Source: Boseongicola sp.
Lineage (GTDB): Bacteria; Pseudomonadota; Alphaproteobacteria; Rhodobacterales; Rhodobacteraceae
Assembly (NCBI GenBank): GCA_013042895.1
Contig: JABDPD010000021.1
Coordinates: 1 to 7,111, forward strand
Direction of reading: 5' to 3'
Length of the DNA: 7,111 bases
The translations under genes and the position numbers were made by a program. How positions within the stretch are numbered: the stretch's first letter is position 1; each line of letters begins with the position of its first letter. The notes below the pieces were generated by a model. The model was not told where the DNA came from, searched no databases, and worked only from the letters and a program-made list of their open reading frames with translations. Below, piece after piece: positions 1 to 4,300 of this stretch.

Positions 1-51
1 GATCAGGCACTGACGCGGGCGATTGAACTGGCGTCGTTCGCAGCGGCCTGA
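1..51 (+). CDS. C-terminal fragment of an unidentified protein
   Basis: Reading from base 1 gives 16 codons, DQALTRAIELASFAAA, ending at TGA (49-51). The 5' part lies outside the window. The alternation of acidic, basic and alanine/leucine residues looks like an alpha-helical C-terminus, but the fragment is too short to assign to a family. It does not resemble the FabA C-terminus that might be expected upstream of fabB, and almost 950 bases separate it from fabB, so it probably belongs to a different transcription unit. The open frame and a plausible terminator shortly downstream are the only support. Confidence 0.5.
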   Translation, partial: DQALTRAIELASFAAA

Positions 52-62
52 GGGCGGCTAGG

Positions 63-89
63 AATCGGGCCAGTCGAGTGCGGTTTTTT
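63..89 (+). terminator. Possible weak terminator of the upstream gene
   Basis: AATCG (63-67) can pair with CGGTT (81-85) with one G-U pair, and the 3' arm runs into six T residues (84-89), 12 bases after the stop codon at 49-51. The stem is short and the loop long, so it is a weak intrinsic terminator at best. Position after a gene and the T-tract are the main support. Confidence 0.3.
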
Positions 90-306
90 CACTTTGGATT
101 TTGCGCGCACACCTGACTTTTTGGTCAAATTCTTGATCGTGGCCTTTGCGCCGTTCTGGGGTTGAGCGCGCTGATCCTGAGAAATCCCTTATTTTGTTGG
201 GTGTTCAGCATGGGTGAAAAATCAACCAACGGTGTATGATAAATTGACCCATCAAGTTAAAATTTTAGGGAATTGAGAAGAATCGCCAGATAGCTCAGAT
301 TGTATT

Positions 307-347
307 CATCGAACGGTTGGTAGTTAGTTTGTTTTTTACGTTCGATG
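307..347. repeat. Inverted repeat, 9-bp arms, 23-nt spacer
   Basis: CATCGAACG at 307-315 is the exact reverse complement of CGTTCGATG at 339-347. The spacer is T-rich and includes a run of six T (332-337). It could form the first hairpin of the candidate RNA in this region or be a protein-binding dyad. Confidence 0.6.
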
Positions 348-360
348 TGTAGCGAGTTTG

Positions 361-397
361 AGTGTCTGTAAGTCGTAATTAGTGTGACAGTAAGTCG
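361..397 (+). repeat. Imperfect tandem repeat with GTAAGTCG units
   Basis: The unit AGTGT-N2-GTAAGTCG (361-375, spacer CT) is repeated as AGTGT-N4-GTAAGTCG (381-397, spacer GACA). The GTAAGTCG copies start 22 bases apart (368 and 390), close to two helical turns, so a direct-repeat operator is conceivable. It may equally be part of the neighbouring RNA-like structure. Confidence 0.45.
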
Positions 398-415
398 AGT
401 GCCCGAAACGGATAT

Positions 416-448
416 AGACGCGAACATTTGGTGTGAATGTTCGCGTCT
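416..448. repeat. Long perfect hairpin, 13-bp stem and 7-nt loop
   Basis: AGACGCGAACATT (416-428) pairs perfectly with AATGTTCGCGTCT (436-448) around the loop TGGTGTG. There is no T-tract after it, so it is not an ordinary intrinsic terminator. TGCCCG (400-405) and CGGGTA (452-457) can close a further outer helix. Its outermost eight base pairs are identical to those of the hairpin at 3141-3171. Confidence 0.7.
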
Positions 449-537
449 GCCCGGGTAGGGGGTAAATGGTGTTTTGAGTAAGTTCCCGCCAAGGATGACC
501 TAGTGCCGGTCAACCGCGAAGATACACAGATCAATTT

Positions 538-568
538 GCCGACAATGCGATGCGTTGTCGGCTTTTTT
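538..568 (+). terminator. Strong Rho-independent terminator
   Basis: GCCGACAATGC (538-548) pairs with GCGTTGTCGGC (552-562) with a single wobble and a 3-nt loop (GAT), followed immediately by six T (563-568). The orientation terminates plus-strand transcription, although the only annotated plus-strand gene upstream is the fragment ending at 51. That gap implies either a long 3' UTR or a separate RNA gene. On the minus strand no T-tract follows the hairpin. Confidence 0.8.
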
Positions 569-610
569 GTGGCAGACATTTCGGCACAGTGACCCGGTGA
601 CTCTTGATCG

Positions 611-626
611 GTCAGGTGTACCTGAC
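611..626. promoter_or_regulatory. 16-bp dyad symmetric element
   Basis: GTCAGGT (611-617) and ACCTGAC (620-626) are exact inverted copies separated by GT. A 2-nt spacer is too short for an RNA hairpin loop without opening pairs, so a dimeric DNA-binding protein site is more likely. It overlaps the 3' end of the small minus-strand gene, which makes chance or coding constraint a real alternative. Confidence 0.3.
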
Positions 627-794
627 ACCCGGTTCCAAGATTTCAAAACTTGTTATCTCAAACTCGTACATGCCCGATTGGTCTGGCTTTTCGGCTCGTG
701 CGATGAGTTTGCCATCGTCATTTGTATAGACTGCGTGAGCTGTGTGAATGGCGCGGTAGCAGTGGCTCCCGTCTGGGTAGTTGTACTTGAGCAT
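612..794 (-). CDS. Small hypothetical protein, 60 aa
   Basis: I do not recognise this protein. The chosen start (ATG at 794-792) is preceded by AGGGGA (plus-strand TCCCCT at 802-807) with 7-base spacing, a near-ideal Shine-Dalgarno. The frame is open further upstream to an ATG at 878, but those extra 28 codons have no comparable ribosome site and a TATTAT -10-like hexamer lies within them. The product starts MLKYNYPDGSHCYRA and ends EILEPGVRYT. It has alternating hydrophobic and polar residues (YEFEITSFEIL), suggesting a small beta-rich cytoplasmic protein. It has one cysteine, three histidines, no signal peptide and no membrane segment. Amino-acid use is balanced rather than the Arg/Pro/Ser-rich pattern of antisense shadow frames. 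It is transcribed divergently from fabB, 203 bp apart, and no functional link is evident. Confidence 0.55.
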   Translation of the reverse strand: MLKYNYPDGSHCYRAIHTAHAVYTNDDGKLIARAEKPDQSGMYEFEITSFEILEPGVRYT

Positions 795-820
795 AACGAT
801 TTCCCCTAAATGCATGCGCA

Positions 821-826
821 ATAATA
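821..826 (-). promoter_or_regulatory. Candidate -10 box for the small minus-strand gene
   Basis: On the minus strand this reads TATTAT, five of six matches to the sigma-70 -10 consensus. It would place the transcript start about 20 bases before the ATG at 794, just upstream of the AGGGGA ribosome site. No convincing -35 hexamer is visible at 16-18 bases. Confidence 0.25.
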
Positions 827-938
827 GTGGAGCGAACACCGAGAAACGAGCGAACAATTTGAGGCTTTCAGTCCCCAAACGAATGGCCCATTTTGCCGAT
901 GCAATTAGACAAGTAGGCGCCTCAATGCAGCTTACTGC

Positions 939-968
939 TTGCCCCGCCGCGCGCGGGCGTCCTACATA
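939..968 (+). promoter_or_regulatory. Candidate promoter of fabB-fabI
   Basis: TTGCCC (939-944) is followed after 18 bases by TACATA (963-968), giving a transcript start near 975 and a short leader. Match to consensus is modest at the -10. The leader carries a clear Shine-Dalgarno GGGAAGG (986-992) five bases before the fabB ATG. Confidence 0.25.
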
Positions 969-997
969 GGCGTCAAATTGGAAGCGGGAAGGTACCC

Positions 998-2218
998 ATG
1001 CGTCGTGTCGTTATAACAGGGATCGGGATTGTCTCTCCGATCGGAAATTCAGCCGCTGAAGTAGAGGCGAGCTTACGCGCCGGGAAATCGGGGGTCGTTG
1101 CGGCGCCTGAATATGCGGAACATGGCTTTCGCAGTCAGATTCACGGGATGCCTCAAATTGATCTGGCCGAGCACATAGATAAGCGGCAGCTGAGGTTCAT
1201 GGGGCCGACAGCGGCTTACGCCTATCTGTCGATGGAGCAGGCGATTGCGGACGCTGGGTTGACGGAGGCAGAAGTTTCCAACGAGCGTGCAGGTCTGGTG
1301 GCTGGGTCCGGTGGTCCGTCGACGTCGAACTTTTTCACGGCGTTTGACACAGTGATAAACAAGGGTGCGCCCAAGCGCATGGGGCCGTTCATGGTAACGC
1401 GCTGCATGTCGTCGACCGTGTCGGCATGTCTGGCGACGCCGTTTAAGATCAAGGGCGTGAACTACTCGATTACCTCGGCCTGTTCTACGTCTGCGCATTG
1501 CATCGGTAATGGTGCAGAGCTCATTCAGATGGGCAAGCAGGATGTTGTTTTTGCCGGCGGTGGCGAGGAACTCGATTGGACGCTGTCGTGTCTGTTTGAT
1601 GCGATGGGCGCGATGTCTTCGAAATATAACGACACGCCCGAGAAGGCAGCACGCGCCTTCGATGCGACCCGTGACGGCTTCGTGATTGGCGGCGGCGGCG
1701 GCATGGTTGTTCTGGAAGAGTTGGAGCACGCCAAAGCGCGTGGTGCGAAGATTTACGCGGAAGTCACAGGTTATGGCGCGACGTCTGATGGTCACGACAT
1801 GGTGGCACCATCTGGCGAAGGTGGCGAGCGCTCTATGCGTCAGGCGGTTTCGACCATTGGCGATCGCACGGTCGATTACATCAACGCCCATGGCACCTCG
1901 ACGCCAGTTGGGGACATCACCGAGGTCGAGGCGGTGCGTCGCGTATTCGGCGAAGAGCACGCGCCGATCTCGTCGACCAAGTCGATGACAGGTCACTCGC
2001 TTGGGGCGACAGGTGTACACGAGGCGATCTACTCCTTGATCATGATGGAGGGCGGGTTCATCGCGCCGTCGATCAATGTCACCGAATTGGATCCGGCCTT
2101 GCGCCCTGAAGAGATCGTTACCGAGACGCGGGATGTGGATTTGGATACGGTGTTGTCAAACAGCTTTGGCTTTGGCGGCACGAATGCAACGCTCGCGATG
2201 AGCAAATATCACGGGTGA
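998..2218 (+). CDS. fabB: Beta-ketoacyl-ACP synthase I (FabB)
   Basis: Condenses malonyl-ACP with a growing acyl-ACP, releasing CO2, in cytosolic type II fatty acid synthesis. FabB is the condensing enzyme required for the unsaturated branch in FabA/FabB bacteria. The product is 406 aa, the same length as E. coli FabB. It has the thiolase-like fold signature: nucleophile Cys162 in [10 protein letters not shown], His298 in NAHGTSTP, Lys328, His333 in TGHSLGATG, and the glycine-rich GFGGTN near residues 391-396. All catalytic residues are intact. The ATG at 998 is preceded by GGGAAGG with 5-base spacing and begins with the usual [10 protein letters not shown] strand. fabI follows after four bases, so the two are co-transcribed. 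Unlike the common fabA-fabB order, no fabA is present immediately upstream; nearly 950 bases of mostly non-coding DNA precede the gene. Confidence 0.96.
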   Translation: MRRVVITGIGIVSPIGNSAAEVEASLRAGKSGVVAAPEYAEHGFRSQIHGMPQIDLAEHIDKRQLRFMGPTAAYAYLSMEQAIADAGLTEAEVSNERAGLVAGSGGPSTSNFFTAFDTVINKGAPKRMGPFMVTRCMSSTVSACLATPFKIKGVNYSITSACSTSAHCIGNGAELIQMGKQDVVFAGGGEELDWTLSCLFDAMGAMSSKYNDTPEKAARAFDATRDGFVIGGGGGMVVLEELEHAKARGAKIYAEVTGYGATSDGHDMVAPSGEGGERSMRQAVSTIGDRTVDYINAHGTSTPVGDITEVEAVRRVFGEEHAPISSTKSMTGHSLGATGVHEAIYSLIMMEGGFIAPSINVTELDPALRPEEIVTETRDVDLDTVLSNSFGFGGTNATLAMSKYHG

Positions 2219-2222
2219 TCTG

Positions 2223-3011
2223 ATGCCAGGATTGATGACAGGAAAACGCGGGCTTGTGATGGGCGTCGCGAACGAGCGGTCCATTGCTTGGGGGATTGCA
2301 AAGGCTCTCGCCGATGAAGGCGCGGAACTGGCCTTTTCTTATCAGGGCGAAGCATTTGGCAAGCGGTTGCAGCCTTTGGCGGATAGCGTTGGGTCGGACA
2401 TTCTGGTGGATGTGGACGTGACGGATGATGCCTCGATGGATGCGGCGTTCGAGGTCTTGGCGGACCGTTGGGGGTCATTGGATTTCGTCGTTCACTCAAT
2501 TGCCTATTCCGACAAGAACGAGCTGACCGGCCGGTTTGTCGAGACCAGCCGGGCGAACTTCAAGAACTCGCTGGATATTTCTTGTTACTCGTTCGTGGAT
2601 GTGGCGCGGCGCGCGCGGCCTTTGATGACGAACGGGGGGGCGATGATGACGCTGACTTATATGGGCTCGAACCGGGTGCAGCCAAACTACAACGTGATGG
2701 GCGTTGCGAAGGCGGCTTTGGAGTCGGCTGTGCGGTATCTTGCGAATGATCTGGGGCCGGAGGGTATCCGTGTGAACGCGATCTCGCCGGGGCCGATGAA
2801 GACGTTGGCCGGAGCGGCGATTGGCGGGGCGCGGAAGACCTACAAGACGACCGAAATGAACGCCCCGTTGCGCTCGAATGCGACATTAGAGGCGGTTGGG
2901 GGGACCGCTGTTTATCTGGCGTCGGATCACGGGGCCTTCACAACAGGCGAAATCATTCGCGTTGACGGCGGGTATCATGTGCTTGGGATGATGCAGGCTG
3001 AGAACCTTTAA
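2223..3011 (+). CDS. fabI: Enoyl-ACP reductase (FabI), NADH-dependent
   Basis: Reduces trans-2-enoyl-ACP to acyl-ACP, the last step of each elongation cycle, in the cytosol. The 262-aa protein is an atypical short-chain dehydrogenase of normal FabI length. Features seen are the nucleotide-binding GVANERSIAWGIA (residues 14-26), HSIAYSDKNEL (91-101), Tyr146 in TLTYMG, and the Y-x6-K dyad Tyr156/Lys163 in NYNVMGVAK, matching E. coli numbering. The position aligned with E. coli Gly93, a known triclosan/diazaborine resistance site, is Ala94 here. Some sensitive FabI proteins also have alanine there, so no resistance is implied. The ATG lies four bases after the fabB stop, with GGGTGA overlapping that stop as ribosome site, which suggests translational coupling. 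A second in-frame ATG at 2235 with AGGA upstream is possible. A terminator-like repeat follows at 3020. Confidence 0.96.
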   Translation: MPGLMTGKRGLVMGVANERSIAWGIAKALADEGAELAFSYQGEAFGKRLQPLADSVGSDILVDVDVTDDASMDAAFEVLADRWGSLDFVVHSIAYSDKNELTGRFVETSRANFKNSLDISCYSFVDVARRARPLMTNGGAMMTLTYMGSNRVQPNYNVMGVAKAALESAVRYLANDLGPEGIRVNAISPGPMKTLAGAAIGGARKTYKTTEMNAPLRSNATLEAVGGTAVYLASDHGAFTTGEIIRVDGGYHVLGMMQAENL

Positions 3012-3019
3012 GAAGTTAC

Positions 3020-3053
3020 GGGGCTCTGCCCCAAACCCCAGAGTATTTTTACC
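3020..3053 (+). terminator. Terminator-like roseobacter-type intergenic repeat after fabI
   Basis: GGGGC (3020-3024) pairs with GCCCC (3028-3032) around TCT. Alternatively CTCTG (3024-3028) pairs with CAGAG (3039-3043), directly followed by TATTTTT. The two hairpins are mutually exclusive, and the second has the T-tract expected of an intrinsic terminator. I recall strings of the form 'GGGGCTCTGCCCC...GAGTATTTTT' as frequent in Rhodobacteraceae intergenic regions; that is memory, not a search. It begins 8 bases after the fabI stop. Confidence 0.55.
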
Positions 3054-3062
3054 AAAACGAAA

Positions 3063-3171
3063 GGCAATTTGATTAAAATTGTCGGTGCGGTACAGGCAGG
3101 AGTGCCGATGACCGCCCAAGGAGAAGGCAACTTCTTTTGGAGACGCGACAGGGTTTGTCTCTGTCGCGTCT
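3063..3171 (+). ncRNA. Candidate structured RNA: four consecutive hairpins
   Basis: Four stem-loops follow one another with 2-3 unpaired bases between them. First, 3063-3070/3076-3083 (GGCAATTT with AAATTGTC, one G-U, 5-nt loop). Second, outer helix GCGGT/ACCGC (3087-3091/3111-3115) and inner GGCA/TGCC (3095-3098/3103-3106) with GGAG in the loop. Third, 3119-3126/3131-3138 (two G-U) with a GCAA tetraloop of the stable GNRA class. Fourth, 3141-3151/3161-3171, perfect 11 bp extendable to 13. A U-rich stretch TTTGCATTCTTCTT follows. The block lies between the convergent ends of fabI and sua5. It could be a 3' UTR-derived small RNA, a structured read-through 3' end, or a palindromic mobile repeat; strand is assigned from the downstream T-richness and the GNRA loop. 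Confidence 0.4.
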
Positions 3172-3191
3172 TTGCATTCTTCTTGGGGTAA
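3108..3191 (+). CDS. Possible 27-aa ORF within the hairpin block
   Basis: An ATG at 3108 follows AGGAG (3098-3102) at 5-base spacing and opens 27 codons ending TAA at 3189-3191. The product starts MTAQGEGNFFWRRD and contains CLCRVFAFF near its end, a basic, aromatic, two-cysteine peptide with a weakly hydrophobic C-terminus. The ribosome site sits in the loop of one hairpin and the strongest hairpin lies in the middle of the frame. The ORF may therefore be a by-product of the structured element rather than a real gene. I know no family for it. Confidence 0.2.
   Translation: MTAQGEGNFFWRRDRVCLCRVFAFFLG
3141..3171. terminator. Strong hairpin between convergent genes, possible shared terminator
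   Basis: AGACGCGACAG (3141-3151) pairs perfectly with CTGTCGCGTCT (3161-3171), and G3152-U3160 and G3153-C3159 can extend it to 13 bp. TTT and a pyrimidine-rich stretch follow on the plus strand; the minus-strand side has CCAAAAGAAG and no T-tract. It is best read as a terminator or transcript-end stabiliser for fabI. The convergent sua5 transcript would also run into it. Confidence 0.5.
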
Positions 3192-3197
3192 ATACTC
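3187..3197 (-). repeat. GAGTATTTACC motif downstream of sua5
   Basis: On the minus strand this reads GAGTATTTACC followed by CCAAGAAGAA, 27 bases after the sua5 stop. It parallels GAGTATTTTTACC plus AAAACGAA at 3041-3061 after fabI on the plus strand. The two convergent genes therefore each end in a copy of the same short motif in their own reading direction, consistent with a common 3'-end element. Confidence 0.4.
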
Positions 3198-3224
3198 AGG
3201 CCGCGAAGCCGTCAGGCGCCGCAA

Positions 3225-4178
3225 TTATGAATCTCTTGGGGCAGCGGCTCGGTTGAGGCGGTCGTTGATGGCCAGGCCGAGACCAGTGTGGGGAATGGGC
3301 GCGACCGCGATGGGTTTGCCGACAGCGTCCGCGATGTGAAGAACGCGAAACAGGTTTGCGGCGGCCTCCAAAAGGTTCGCGGTGGCGGAGAGCGTTTCGT
3401 CGCCTGCTATGTCACCAAAACCAATCAGAAACTCACCTGTCCGGGCCTCAGTGGCATTGAGGCGAACTCTTGCGTTGGGCGCGTAATGAGACGCGAGTTG
3501 GCCCGGCGAGGAGAGTGGCGCGTTTTTTTCGGGAGTCTGGAGCACTTTGCCAAGGCAGGACTCAAGCGCTTCAACGGGTATCCCTCCGGCGCGCAAGAGG
3601 GTTGCGCCATTATCAAAACCGATGATTGTGCTTTCGACGCCGACTGGGCAGGGGCCGTCGTCGATGATGGCGTCGATGCGACCGTTCAGACCGGCGAACA
3701 CGTGGGCTGCTGTCGTGGCCGAGATGCGGCCGGACGGGTTTGCGGAGGGGGCTGCTATGGGTTTGCCGGCGGCTTGCAGGATCCCTTGGGCGGTTGTGCT
3801 TTCGGGGATGCGCAGAGCCAAACTGTTGCCTCCAGCTGTGACCAGGCTGGAGATTTGCGTGTTTGGTTTCAGAGGTAAGACAAGGGTCAGCGCTCCAGGC
3901 CAAAAGGCGTCTGCGAGGCGGCGGGCGTCTTCGTTGAATGTGCAAAGCATCTCGGCTGACGCAAGGTTGGGTACATGCGCAATAAGAGGGTTGAAGCTTG
4001 GGCGTCCCTTGGCTTCAAAAATGCGTGCAACCGCATGGTCGTTGGTCGCGTCCGCGCCAAGGCCGTAGACGGTTTCGGTTGGAAACGCGACCAGTTCGCC
4101 GCCGGCAAGTCGTTGACCCGCTTCGGCAATATCGGCGGCACTGGCGCCAAGCTTGGTAGTTTCAATTGAATCCGTCAT
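3225..4178 (-). CDS. sua5: L-threonylcarbamoyladenylate synthase (Sua5/YrdC family)
   Basis: Forms threonylcarbamoyl-AMP from threonine, bicarbonate and ATP; TsaB/D/E then transfer the group to A37 of ANN-decoding tRNAs (t6A). It acts in the cytosol. At 317 aa it is the long Sua5 type rather than the short TsaC type. The YrdC domain covers about residues 13-200, with FPTETVYGLG (32-41), KGRP (57-60), the PSANPSGRISATTA region (144-157) and GVEST (180-184). The interdomain linker SPGQLASHYAP (224-234) and a C-terminal Sua5 domain follow to the end. The ATG at 4178 is chosen because residues 1-20 already precede the domain and the next upstream sequence adds nothing recognisable; its ribosome site is weak. 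It is convergent with fabI and divergent from the acyl-CoA dehydrogenase, so it is probably monocistronic in this window. Confidence 0.95.
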   Translation of the reverse strand: MTDSIETTKLGASAADIAEAGQRLAGGELVAFPTETVYGLGADATNDHAVARIFEAKGRPSFNPLIAHVPNLASAEMLCTFNEDARRLADAFWPGALTLVLPLKPNTQISSLVTAGGNSLALRIPESTTAQGILQAAGKPIAAPSANPSGRISATTAAHVFAGLNGRIDAIIDDGPCPVGVESTIIGFDNGATLLRAGGIPVEALESCLGKVLQTPEKNAPLSSPGQLASHYAPNARVRLNATEARTGEFLIGFGDIAGDETLSATANLLEAAANLFRVLHIADAVGKPIAVAPIPHTGLGLAINDRLNRAAAPRDS

Positions 4179-4300
4179 TTGCCGTTTTCGTGACGCTGCG
4201 TTCGTGTTGTGGCGGGCTTTGCCATGGGATCAGTATGTTCAGGTTCCTCGGTCGCTTAGCGGCTGGAGGAGATTTTGCCAAGCTGACAGATGAGGTCGGG
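4179..4300. promoter_or_regulatory. Divergent intergenic region between sua5 and the acyl-CoA dehydrogenase operon
   Basis: These 122 bp separate two divergently read starts and must hold promoters for both. Plus-strand TTGTGG (4207-4212) followed after 18 bases by CAGTAT (4231-4236) is a weak candidate promoter. GAGG (4292-4295) is the ribosome site for the ATG at 4301. No clear operator palindrome was seen. The frame of the dehydrogenase is open across this region but is not thought to be translated. Confidence 0.35.

Larger units (their letters stand above)
300..568 (+). ncRNA. Candidate structured non-coding RNA ending in an intrinsic terminator
   Basis: No plausible protein gene lies between 52 and 611, yet the second half of this stretch is dense in inverted repeats. 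These are a 9-bp stem at 307-315/339-347, a perfect 13-bp stem at 416-428/436-448 that can be extended by an outer 6-bp helix (400-405/452-457, one G-U), a 5-bp stem at 496-500/508-512, and an 11-bp terminator hairpin at 538-548/552-562 followed by six T. Several helices ending in a textbook terminator, with nothing coding before it, suggest a plus-strand RNA of roughly 150-270 nt. It does not show the conserved cores of RNase P RNA or SRP RNA that I would look for. The 5' end is unknown. A TTGACC at 244-249 is a possible -35, but no good -10 follows it. Alternatively these are regulatory palindromes or the remnant of a long upstream transcript. Confidence 0.3.

Noticed and set aside
379..579. 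66-codon minus-strand frame across the inverted repeats
   Set aside because: It starts inside the terminator hairpin, has no ribosome site, and the product is low in acidic residues and unlike a folded protein.
795..878. 28-codon N-terminal extension of the small minus-strand gene
   Set aside because: No Shine-Dalgarno precedes the ATG at 878, whereas AGGGGA is ideally placed for the ATG at 794.
1073..2020. 315-codon minus-strand open frame
   Set aside because: It lies wholly antisense to fabB, is Arg/His-rich with no recognisable domain, and has the composition of a codon-bias shadow.
2886..3224. 112-codon minus-strand frame over the fabI end and the hairpin block
   Set aside because: Much of it is antisense to fabI, no ribosome site is evident, and the remaining part is explained by RNA structure.
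3288..3878. 196-codon plus-strand open frame
   Set aside because: It is antisense to sua5, whose motifs are complete, and its glycine/cysteine-rich product has no domain.
4166..4300. N-terminal extension of the dehydrogenase frame
   Set aside because: The extra 45 codons overlap the sua5 start on the other strand, contain cysteine-rich non-conserved sequence, and ATG 4301 has its own ribosome site at the conserved N-terminus.
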